A DNA stretch of 64,000 nt from Nomia melanderi. Lineage: Eukaryota; Arthropoda; Insecta; Hymenoptera; Halictidae. The translations under genes and the position numbers were made by a program. The stretch is taken from assembly GCF_051020985.1 (NCBI RefSeq), contig NW_027475147.1, positions 372,001-436,000 of the forward strand. The letters are read 5' to 3'. Below are positions 50,746 through 61,539 of this stretch, piece by piece; position 1 is the first letter of the stretch; every line of letters begins with the position of its first letter. The notes below the pieces were generated by a model. That model ran no database searches, was not told the DNA's origin, and worked only from the letters and a program-made list of their open reading frames with translations.

Positions 50746-53700
50746 AATATATATTGGATTTTTCCCTGACCCAGAGAGTCCGGCCCCATGAGACGGTGGT
50801 TTTCACGGCCCCTGGTGGTCCGAGGTCGTTCCCGCTTCACAGATTCATGCGCCAGGGCCTCCTACAGACAATGCACTTTGATTTATTGCGCTATCTGTAA
50901 TAGCACCCGAGATATCACCAGATATATATTTTATATTTCCCTCACCCTGAGTGTCCAGCCCCATCAGACGGTGGTTTTCTCGGCCCCTCGTGGACCGAGG
51001 TCGTTCCCGCTACACAGATTCATGCGCCTGGGCCTCCTGCAGATAATTGACTTTGATTTATTTCCCTATCTGTAATAGGACCCGAGATATCACCAGATAT
51101 ATATTGGATTTTCCCCAGACCCTGAGTGTCCGGCCGCATGAGACTGTAGTTTTCTCGGCCCCTGGTGGTCCGAGGTCGTTCCCGCTGCCCAGATTCATGC
51201 GCCAGGGCCTCCTACAGACAATGCGATTGATTTATTGCGCTATCTGTAATAGCACCCGAGATATCACCAGATATATATTGGATTTTCCCCTGACCCTGAG
51301 TGTCCGGCCCCATGAGACTGTGGTTTTCTCGGCCCCTGGTGGTCCGAGGTCGTTCCCGCTGCACAGATTCATGCGTCAGGGCCTCCTGCAGATAATTCAC
51401 TTTGGTTTATTGCGCTATCACTAATAGCACCCGAGATATCACCAGATATATATTGGATTTTCCCCTGACCCTGAGTGGCCGGCCCCATGTGATGGTGGTT
51501 TTCTCGGCCCCTGGTGATCCGAGGTCGTTCCCGCTGCACAGATTCATGCACCAGGGCCTCTTGCAGACAAATCACTTTGGTTTATTGCGGTATCACTAAT
51601 AGCACCCGAGATATCACCAGATATATATTGGATTTTCCCCTGACCCTGAGTGTCCGGCCCCATGTGACTGTGGTTTTTTCGGCCCCTGGTGGTCCGAGGT
51701 CGTTCCCGCTGCACAGATTCAGGCGCCAGGGCCTCCTGCAGATAACTCACTTGGTTTCTTGCGCTATCTCTAGTAGCATCCGAGATATCACCAGATATAT
51801 ATTGAATTTTCCCCTGACCCTGAGTGTCCGGCCCCATGAGACAGTGGTTTTCTCCGCCCCTAGCGGTCCGAGGTCGTTCCCGCTGCACAGATTCATGCGC
51901 CAGGGCCTCCTACAGACAATGCACTTTGATTTATTGCGCTATCTGTAATAGCACCCGAGATATCACCAGATATATATTGGATATTTCCCTCACCCTGAGT
52001 GGCCAGCCCCATGAGACGGTGGTTTTCTCGGCCCCTGGTGGACCGAAGTCGTTCCCGCTGCACAGATTCATGCGCCAGGGCCTCCTGCAGATAATTCACT
52101 TTCGGTTATTGCGCTATCTCTAATAGCACCCGAGATATCACCGGATATATATTGGATTTTTCCCTTACCCTGAGTGTCCGGCCCCATGAGACGGTGGTTT
52201 TCTCGGCCCCTGGTGGTCCTAGGTCGTTCCCGCTGCACAGATGCATGCGCCAGGGCCTCCTGCAGATAATTCCCTTTGGCTTATTGCGCTTTCTCTAATA
52301 GCACCCGAGATATCACCAGATATATATTGGATTTTCCACTGACCCTGAGTGTCCGGCCCCATGAGACGGTGGTCTTCTAGGCCCCTGGTGGTCCGAGGTC
52401 GTTCCCGCTGCACACATTCATGCGCCAGGGCCTCCTGCAGGTAACTCACTTTGGTTTATTGCGCTATCTCTAATAGCACCCGAGATATCACCAGATATAT
52501 ATTGGATTTTGCCCTGACGCTGAGTGTCCGGCCCCATGAGACTGTGGTTTTCTCGGCTCCTGGTGGTCCGAGGTCGTTCCCGTTGCACAGATTCATGCGC
52601 CAGGGCCTCCTGCAGATAATTCAGTTTGGTTTATTGCGCTATCTCTAATAGCACCCGAGATATCACCAGATATATATTGGATTTTCCCCTCACCCTGAGT
52701 GTCCGGCCCCATGGGACTGTGGTTTTCTCGGCCCCTGGTGGTCCGAGGTCGTTCCCGCTGCACAGATTCATGCGCCAGGGCCTCCTACAGACAATGCACT
52801 TTGATTTATTGCGCTATCTCTAACAGCACCCAAGATATCACCAGATATATATTGGATTTTTCCCTGACCCTGAGTGTCCGGCCCCATGAGACTGTGGTTT
52901 TTTCGGCCCCTGGTGGTCCGAGGTCGTTCCCGTTGCACAGATTCATGCGCCAGGGCCTCCTGCAGATAATTCGCTTTGATTTATTGCGCTATCTGTAATA
53001 GCACCCGAGATATCACCAGATATATATTGGATTTTTCACTGACCGTAAGTGTCCGGCCCCTCGGGACGCTGGTTTTCTCGGCCCCTGGTGGTCCGAGGTC
53101 GTTCCCGCTGCACAGATTCATGCGCCAGGGCCTCCTACAGATAACTCACTTTGATTTATTGCGCTATCTATAATAGCACCCGAGATATCACCAGATATAT
53201 ATTGGATTTTTCCCTTACCCTGAGTGTCCGGCCCCATGAGACGGTCGTTTTCTCGGCCCCTGGCGGTCCGAGGTCGTTCCCGCTGCACAGATGCATGCGC
53301 CAGGGCCTCCTGCAGATAATTCACTTTCGGTTATTGCGCTATCTCTAATAGCACCCGAGATATCACCGGATATATATTGGATTTTTCCCTTACCCTGAGT
53401 GTCCGGCCCCATGAGACGGTGGTTTTCTCGGCCCCTGGTGGTCCTAGGTCGTTCCCGCTGCACAGATGCATGCGCCAGGGCCTCCTGCAGATAATTCCCT
53501 TTGGCTTATTGCGCTATCTCTAATAGCACCCGAGATATCACCAGATATATATTGGATTTTCCACTGACCCTGAGTGTCCGGCCCCATGAGACGGTGGTCT
53601 TCTCGGCCCCTGGTGGTCCGAGGTCGTTCCCGCTGCCCAGATTCATGCGCCAGGGCCTCCTACAGACAATGCACTTTGATTTATTGCGCTATCTCTAACA

Positions 53701-56700
53701 GCACCCAAGATATCACCAGATATATATTGGATTTTCCCCTCACCCTGAGTGTCCGGCCCCATGGGACTGTGGTTTTCTCGGCCCCTGGTGGTCCGAGGCC
53801 GTTCCCGCTGCATAGATTCATGCGCCAGGGCCTCCTACAGACAATGCACTTTGATTTATTGCGCTATCTCTAATAGCACCCAAGATATCACCAGATATAT
53901 ATAGGATTTTTCCCTGACCCTGACTGTCCGGCCCCATGGGACGGTGATTTTCTCGGCCCCTACGGGTCCGAGGTCGTTCCCGCTGCACAGATTCATGCGC
54001 CAGGGCCTCCTGCAGATAATTCACTTTGGTTTATTGCGCTATCTCTAACAGCACCCAAGATATCACCAGATATAGATTGGATTTTTCCCTGACCCTGAGT
54101 GTCCGGCCCCATGAGACTGTGGTTTTTTCGGCCCCTGGTGGTCCGAGGTCGTTCCCGTTGCACAGATTCATGCGCCAGGGCCTCCTGCAGATAATTCACT
54201 TTGATTTATTGCGCTATCTGTAATAGCACCCGAGATATCACCAGATATATATTGGATTTTTCACTGACCCTAAGTGTCCGGCCCCTCGGGACGCTGGTTT
54301 TCTCGGCCCCTGGTGGTCCGAGGTCGTTCCCGCTGCACAGATTCACGCGCCAGGGCCTCCTACAGACAATGCACTTTGATTTATTGCGCTATCTCTAATA
54401 AAGCCCGAGATATCACCAGATATATATTGGATTTTCCCCTGACCCTGAGTGTCCGGCCCCATGAGACTGTGGTTTTTTCGGACCCTGGTGGTCCGAGGTC
54501 GTTCCCGCTGCACAGATTCAGGCGCCAGGGCCTCCTGCAGATAACTCACTTTGGTTTATTGCGCTATCTCTAATAGCACCCGAGATATCACCAGATATAT
54601 ATTGGATTTTTCCCTGACCCTGAGTGTCCGGCCCCATGAGACGGTGGGTTTCTCGGCTCCTGGTGGTCCGAGGTCGTTCCCGCTGCACAGATTCATGCGC
54701 CAGGGCCTCCTGCAGATAATTCACTTTCGTTTATTGCGCTATCTCTAATAGCACCAGAGATATCACCAGATATATATTGGATTTTCCCCTGACTCTGAGT
54801 GTCCGGCCCCATGAGACGGTGGTTTTCTCGGCCCCTGGTGGTCCGAGGTCGTTCCCGCTTCCCAGATTCATGCGCCAGGGCCTCCTGCAGATAATTCACA
54901 TTGGTTTATTGCGCTATCTCTAATAGCACCCGAGATATCACCAGATATATATTGGATTTTCCCCTGACTCTGGGTGTCCGGCCCCATGAAACGGTGGTTT
55001 TCTCGGCCCCTGGTGGTCCGAGGTCGTTCCCGCTGCACTGATTCATGCGCCAGGGCCTCCTGCAGATAATTCACTTTCGTTTATTGCGCTATCTGTAATA
55101 GCACCCGAGATATCACCACATATATATTGGATTTTTCCCTGACCCAGAGTGTCCGGCCCCATGAGACGGTGGTTTTCTCGGCCCCTGGTGGTCCGAGGTC
55201 GTTCCCGCTGCAAAGATTCATGCGCCAGGGCCTCCTACAGACAATGCACTTTGATTTATTGCGCTATCTCTAATAGCACCCGAAATATCACCAGATATAT
55301 ATTGGATTTTCCCCTGACCCTGAGTGTCCGGCCCCATGAGACGGTGGTTTTCTCGGCCCCTGGTGGTCCGAGGTCGTTCCCGCTGCCCAGATTCATGCGC
55401 CACGGCCTCCTACTGACAATGCACTTTGATTTATTGCGCTATCTGTAATAGCACCCGAGATATCACCAGATATATGTTGGATATTTACCTCACCCTGAGT
55501 GTCCAGCCCCATGAGACGGTGGTTTTCTCGGCCCCTGGTGGACCGAGGTCGTTCCCGCTGCACAGATTCATGCGCCAGGGCCTCCTGCAGATAATTCACT
55601 TTGGTTTATTGCGCTATCTCTAATAGCACCCGAGATATCACCAGATATATATTGGATTTTGCCCTGACCCTGAGTGTCCGGCCCCATGAGACTGTGGTTT
55701 TCTCGGCTCCTGGTGGTCCGAGGTCGTTCCCGTTGCACAGATTCATGCGCCAGGGCCTCCTGCAGATAATTCACTTTGGTTTATTGCGCTATCTGTAATA
55801 GCACCCGAGATATCACCAGATATATATTGGATTTTTCCCTGACCATGAGAGTCCGGCCCCATGAGACGGTGATTTTCTCGGCCCCTGGTGGTCCGAGGTC
55901 GTTCCCGCTGCACAGATTCAGGCGCCAGGGCCTCCTGCAGATAATTCACTTTGATTTATTTCCCTATCTGTAATAGGACCCGAGATATCACCAGATATAT
56001 ATTGGATTTTCCCCAGACCCTGAGTGTCCGGCCGCATGAGACTGTAGTTTTCTCGGCCCCTGGTGGTCCGAGGTCGTTCCCGCTGCACAGATTCATGCGC
56101 CAGGGCCTCCTACAGACAATGCACTTTGATTTATTGCGCTATCTGTAATAGCACCCGAGATATCACCACATATATATTGGATTTTTCCCTGACCCAGAGT
56201 GTCCGGCCCCATGAGACGGTGGTTTTCACGGCCCCTGGTGGTCCCAGGTCGTTCCCGCTTCACAGATTCATGCGCCAGGGCCTCCTACAGACAATGCACT
56301 TTGATTTATTGCGCTATCTGTAATAGCACCCGATATATCACCAGATATATATTGGATATTTCCCTCACCCTGAGTGTCCAGCCCCATCAGACGGTGGTTT
56401 TCTCGGCCCCTGGTGGACCGAGGTCGTTCCCGCTACACAGATTCATGCGCCTGGGCCTCCTGCAGATAATTCACTTTGATTTATTTCGCTATCTGTAATA
56501 GGACCCGAGATATCACCAGATATATATTGGATTTTCCCCAGACCCTGAGTGTTCGGCGCCATGTGACTGTAGTTTTCTCGGCCCCTGGTGGTCCGAGGTC
56601 GTTCCCGCTGCACAGATTCATGCGCCAGGGCCTCCTACAGACAATGCACTTTGATTTATTGCGCTATCTGTAATAGCACCCGAGATATCACCACATATAT

Positions 56701-56926
56701 ATTGGATTTTTCAATGACCCAGAGCGTCCGGGCCCATGAGACGGTGGTTTTCTCGGCCCTTGGCGGGCCGAGGTCGTTCCCGCTGCACAGATTCAGGCGC
56801 CAGGGCCTCCTACAGACAATGCACTGTGATTTATTGCTCTATCTGTAATAGCACCCGAGATATCACCAGATATATATTGGATTTTCCCCTGACCCTGAGT
56901 GTCCGGCCCCATGAGACTGTGGTTTT

Positions 56927-56947
56927 CTCGGACCCTGGTGGTCCGAG
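56927..56947. other. Perfect 8-bp inverted repeat version of the dyad box
   Basis: A C-to-A change makes the two arms perfectly complementary: CTCGGACC and GGTCCGAG around a CTGGT loop. Closely related copies with GGACC but TTCGG instead of CTCGG (7-bp arms) lie near 40141 and 54479. The arms could form a short hairpin or cruciform, or a symmetric protein site. It is seen directly; function is unknown. Confidence 0.6.
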
Positions 56948-57198
56948 GTCGTTCCCGTTGCACAGATTCATGCGCCAGGGCCTCCTGCAGATAATTCACT
57001 TTGGTTTATTGCGCTATCTCTAATAGCACCCGAGATATCACCAGATATATATTGGATTTTCCCCTGACCTTGAGTGTCCGGCCCCATGAGACTGTGGTTT
57101 TTTCGGCCCCTGGTGGTCCGAGGTCGTTCCCGCTGCACAGATTCGGGCGCCAGGGCCTCCTACAGACAATGCACTCTGATTTATTGCGCTATCTGTAA

Positions 57199-57548
57199 TA
57201 GCACCCGAGATATCACCAGATATTTGATGCATTTTTACATGACCTTGGGTGACGGATTCCGAATATCACTAATTTTCTCGGCCCCTGGTGGTCCGAGGTC
57301 GTTCCTGCTCCACAGATTCATTCGCCAGGGCCTCATACAGACAATGCACTTTGATTTATTGCGGTATCTCTAATAGCACCCTAGATATCACCAGATATAT
57401 ATTGGGTTTTTCCCTGACCCTTACAGTCCGGCCCCATGAGACGGTGATTTTCTCGGCCCCTGGTGGTCCGAGGTCGTCCCCGCTGCACAGAATCATGCGC
57501 CAGGGCTTCCTGCAGACAATGCACTTTGGTTTATTGCGCTATCTCTAA
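57199..57548 (+). repeat. Isolated B-D dimer
   Basis: This is the only B-D pair outside 25-37.5 kb, about 20 kb from the nearest other one (37088-37437). Its B unit has GATATTTGATGC and CTGCTCCACAG as private changes. The following A unit (57549) has CCTGAACCTGAG and a next unit with CATGCACC, the same order as in the 875-bp repeat. Confidence 0.8.
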
Positions 57549-57898
57549 TAGCACCCGAGATATCACCAGATATATATTGGATTTTCCCCTGAACCTGAGT
57601 GTCCGGCCCCATGAGATGGTGGTTTTCTCGGCCCCTGGTGATCCGAGGTCGTTCCCGCTGCACAGATTCATGCACCAGGGCCTCTTGCAGACAATTCACT
57701 TTGGTTTATTGCGCTATCACTAATAGCACCCGAGATATCACCAGATATATATCGGATTTTTCACTGACCCTGAGTGTCCGGCCCCATGAGACTGTGGTTT
57801 TCTCGGCCCCTGGTGGTCCGAGGTCGTTCCCGTTGCACCGATTCATGCGGCAGGGACTCCTGCAGATAATTCACTTTGGTTTATTGCGCTATCTCTAA

Positions 57899-58071
57899 TA
57901 GCACCCGAGATATCACCAGATATATATTGGATTTTCCCCTGACCCTGAGTGTCCGGCCCCATGAGACTGGTTTTCTCGGCCCCTGGTGGTCCGAGGTCGT
58001 TCCCGCTGCACAGATTCATGCGCCAGGGCCTCCTACAGACCATGCACTTTGATTTATTGCGCTATCTGTAA
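57899..58071 (+). repeat. 173-bp monomer with unique 2-bp deletion
   Basis: GAGACTGGTTTTC replaces GAGACTGTGGTTTTC near 57969. This is the only two-base deletion in the window and it is not shared with any other unit, so it has not been amplified here. Confidence 0.85.
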
Positions 58072-59121
58072 TAGCACCCGAGATATCACCAGATATATAT
58101 TGGATTTTTCCCTGAACCTGAGTGTCCGGCCCCATGAGACGGTGGTTTTCTCGGCCCGTGGTGGTCCGAGGTCGTTCCCGCTGCACAGATTCATGCGCCA
58201 GGGCCTCCTGCAGATAATTCACTTTGGTTTATTGCGCTATCTCCAATAGCACCCGAGATATCCCCAGATATATATTGGATTTTTCCCTAACCCTGAGTGT
58301 CCGGCCCGATGGGACGGTGGTTGTCTCGGCCCCTGGTGGTCGGAGGTCGTTCCCGCTGCACAGATGCATGCGCCAGGGCCTCCTACAGACAATGCACTTT
58401 GATTTATTGCGCTTTCTGTAATAGCACCCGATATATCACCAGATATATATTGGATTTTCCCCTGACCCTGAGTGTCCAGCCCCATATGACTGTGGATTTC
58501 TCGGCCCCTGGTGGTCCGAGGTCGTTCCCGCTGCACAGATTCATGCGCCAGGGCCTCCTGCAGATAATTCACTTTGGTTTATTGCGCTATCTCTAATAGC
58601 ATCCGAGATATCACCAGATATATATTGGATTTTTCCCCGACCCTGAGTGTCCGGCCCCATGAGACGGTTGTTTTCTCGGCCGCTGGTGGTCCGAAGTCGT
58701 TCCCGCTGCACAGATTCATGCGCCAGGGCTTCCTGCAGACAATGCAATTTGATTTATTGCGCTATCTCTAATAGCACCCGAGATATCACCAGATATATAT
58801 TGGATTTTCCCCTGACCCTGAGAGTCCGGCCCCATGAGACTGTGGTTTTCTCGGCTCCTGGTGGTCCGAGGTCGTTCCCGCTGCCCAGATTCATGCGCCA
58901 GGGCCTCCTGCAGATAATTCACTTTGGTTTATTGCGCTATCTCTAATAGCACCCGAGATATCACCAGATATATATTGGATTTTTCCCTGACCCTGAGTGT
59001 CCGGCCCCATCAGACTGTGGTTTTCTCGGCCCCTGGTGGTCCGAGGCCGTTCCCGCTGGCCAGATTCATGCGCCTGGGCCTCCTACTGACAATGCACTTT
59101 GATTTATTGCGCTATCTGTAA

Positions 59122-59296
59122 TAGCACCCGAGAAAGCTCCATATATATGCTGGATTTTTACATGACTTTGGGTGGCGGATACCGAAAATCTGTAATTTTC
59201 TCGGCCCCTGGTAGTCCGATGTCGTGCCGACTGGCCAGATTCATGCGCCAGGGCCTCCTACAGACAATGCACTTTGGTTTATTGCGCTATCTCTAA
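59122..59296 (+). repeat. Type C monomer, copy 1
   Basis: A strongly diverged relative of type B: GAGAAAGCTCCATATATATG replaces the GATATCACC region, so the EcoRV-type site is lost. The cassette reads TTTGGGTGGCGGATACCG with AAAATCTG. The dyad box is degraded (CTGGTAGTCCGATGTCG) and followed by GTGCCGACTGGCCAG. It may be an ancestral or independently drifting form. Confidence 0.8.
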
Positions 59297-59996
59297 TAGC
59301 ACCCGAGATATCACCAGATATATATTGGATTTTCCCCTGACCCTGAGTGTCCGGCCCCATGAGACTGTGGTTTTCTAGGCCCCTGGTGGTCCGAGGTCGT
59401 TCCCGCTGCACAGATTCATGCGCCAGTGCCTCCTACAGACAATGCACTTTGATTTATTGCGCTATATGTAATAGCACCCGAGATATCACCAGATATATAT
59501 TGGATTTTACCCTGACCCTGAGTGTCCGGCCCCATGAGACGGTGGTTGTCTCGGCCCCTGGTTGTCCGAGGTCGTTCCCGCTGCACAGATTCATGCGCCA
59601 GGGCCTCCTACAGACAATGCACTTTGTTTTATTGCGCTATCTCTAATAGCACCTGAGATATCACCAGATATATATTGGATTTTACCCTGACCCTGAGTGT
59701 CCGGCCCCATGAGACGGTGGTTGTCTCGGCCCCTGGTGGTCCGAGGTCGTTCCCGCTGCCCAGATTCATGCGCCAGGGCCTCCTACAGACAATGCACTTT
59801 GATTTGTTGCGCTATCTGTAATAGCACCCGAGATATCACCAGATATATATTGGATTTTTCCCTGACCCTGAGTGTACGGCCCGATGGGACGGTGGTTGTC
59901 TCGGCCCCTGGTGGTCGGAGGTCGTTCCCGCTGCCCAGATTCATGCGCCGGGGCCTCCTACAGACAGTGCACTTTGATTTATTGCGCTATCTGTAA

Positions 59997-60171
59997 TAGC
60001 ACCGGAGAAAGCTCCATATATATGCTGGATTTTTACATGACTTTGGGTGGCGGATACCGAAAATCTGTAATTTTCTCGGCCCCTGGTGGTCCGATGTCGT
60101 TCCCGCGTGCCAGATTCATGCGCCAGGGCCTCCTACAGACAATGCACTTTGGTTTATTGCGCTATCTCTAA
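59997..60171 (+). repeat. Type C monomer, copy 2
   Basis: It shares the AAAGCTCC start and the cassette of the copy at 59122 but reads CACCGGAGAAAG at its beginning, CTGGTGGTCCGATGTCG in the box and CCCGCGTGCCAG after it. The two C units are 875 bp apart, five units. Confidence 0.8.
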
Positions 60172-61221
60172 TAGCACCTGAGTTATCACCAGATATATAT
60201 TGAATTTTCCCCTGACACTGAGTGTCCGGCCCCATGGGACTGTGGTTTTCTCGGCCTCTGGTGGTCCGAGGTCGTTCCCGCTGCCCAGATTCATGCGCCA
60301 GGGCCTCCTGCAGATAATTCACTTTGGTTTATTGCGCTATCTGTAATAGCACCCGAGATATCACCAGATATATATTGGATTTTCCCCTGGCCCTGAGTGT
60401 CCGGCCCCATGAGACGGTGGTTGTCTCGGCCCCTGGTGGTCGGAGGTCGTTCCTGCTGCACAGATGCATGCGCCAGGGCCTCCTACAGATAATTCACTTT
60501 GGTTTATTGCGCTATCTCTAATAGCACCCAAGATATCACCAGATATATATTGGATTTTTCCCTGACCCTGAGTGTCCGGCACCATGAGACGGTGGTTTTT
60601 TCGGCCCCTGGTGGTCCGAGGTCGTTGCCGCTGCACAGATTCATGCGCCAGGGCCTCCCGCAGACAAAGTACTTTGATTTATTGCGCTATCTCTAATAGC
60701 ACCCGAGATATCACCAGATATGTATTGGATTTTCCCCTGACCCTAAGTGTCCGGCCCCATGAGACTGTGGTTGTCTCGGCCCCTGGTGGTCCGAGGTCGT
60801 TCCCGCTGCACAGATTCATGCGCCAGGGCCTCCTACAGACAATGCACTTTGATTTATTGCGCTATCTGTAATAGCACCCGAGATATCACCAGATATATAT
60901 TGGATTTTTCCGTGACCCTTAGTGTCCGGCCCCATGTGACGGTGGTTTTCTCGGCCCGTGGTGGTCCGAGGTCGTTCCCGCTGGCCAGATTCATGCGCCA
61001 GGGTCTCCTACAGACCATGCACTTTGATTAATTGCGCTATCTGTAATAGCACCCGAGATATCACCAGATATATATTGGATTTTTCCCTGACCCTGAGTGT
61101 CCGGCCCCATGAGACGGTGGTTTTCTCGGCCCGTGGTGGTCCGAGGTCGTTCCCGCTGGCCAGATTCATGCGCCAGGGCCTCCTACAGACAATGCACTTT
61201 GGTTTATTGCGCTATCTCTAA

Positions 61222-61398
61222 TAGCACCTGAGATATCACCATATATATATAGTGGATTTTACCCTGACCCTGAGTGTCCGGCCCCATGAGACGGTGGTTG
61301 TCTCGGCCCCTGGTGATCCGAGGCCGTTGCCGCTGCACAGATTCATGCGCCAGGGCCTCCCGCAGACAAAGTACCTTGATTTATTGCGCTATCTCTAA
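61222..61398 (+). repeat. 177-bp monomer with the only insertion
   Basis: The AT run is expanded: CACCATATATATATAGTGG replaces CACCAGATATATATTGG near 61242, a net gain of two bases, probably by slippage in the TA repeat. No other unit is longer than 175 bp. Confidence 0.85.
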
Positions 61399-61539
61399 TA
61401 GCACCCGAGATATCACCAGATATATATTGGATTTTTCACTGACCCTGAGTGTCCGGCCCCATGAGACGGTGGTTTTCTCGGCCCCTGGTGGTCCGAGGTC
61501 GTTCCCGCTGCACAGATTCGTGCGCCAGGGCCTCCTACA

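Larger units (their letters stand above)
37263..57198 (+). repeat. 20-kb zone without any type B cassette
   Basis: No unit in this interval carries the B cassette, although 32 of the 33 B-bearing units lie before it and one lies just after it at 57199. The first unit here (37263) is type D. The rest is made of A, E and F units with markers such as GGATTTTTCCCTTACC, TTCCCTTTGGC and GGTCCTAGGTCG. It appears to have been amplified from B-free material. Confidence 0.75.
58072..61539 (+). repeat. Diverged right-hand segment
   Basis: Units here carry many private substitutions (for example GGATTTTACCC, CTCGGCCCGTGG, CCGCAGACAAAGTAC and CCCGATGGGACGG) and I found no long near-identical repeat inside the segment. 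Both type C units lie in it. Like 1-9275, it looks less recently homogenised than the middle of the window. Confidence 0.65.

Noticed and set aside
61222..61398. Microsatellite expansion
   Set aside because: The TA run gains only two bases in this single unit; it does not form a separate microsatellite.
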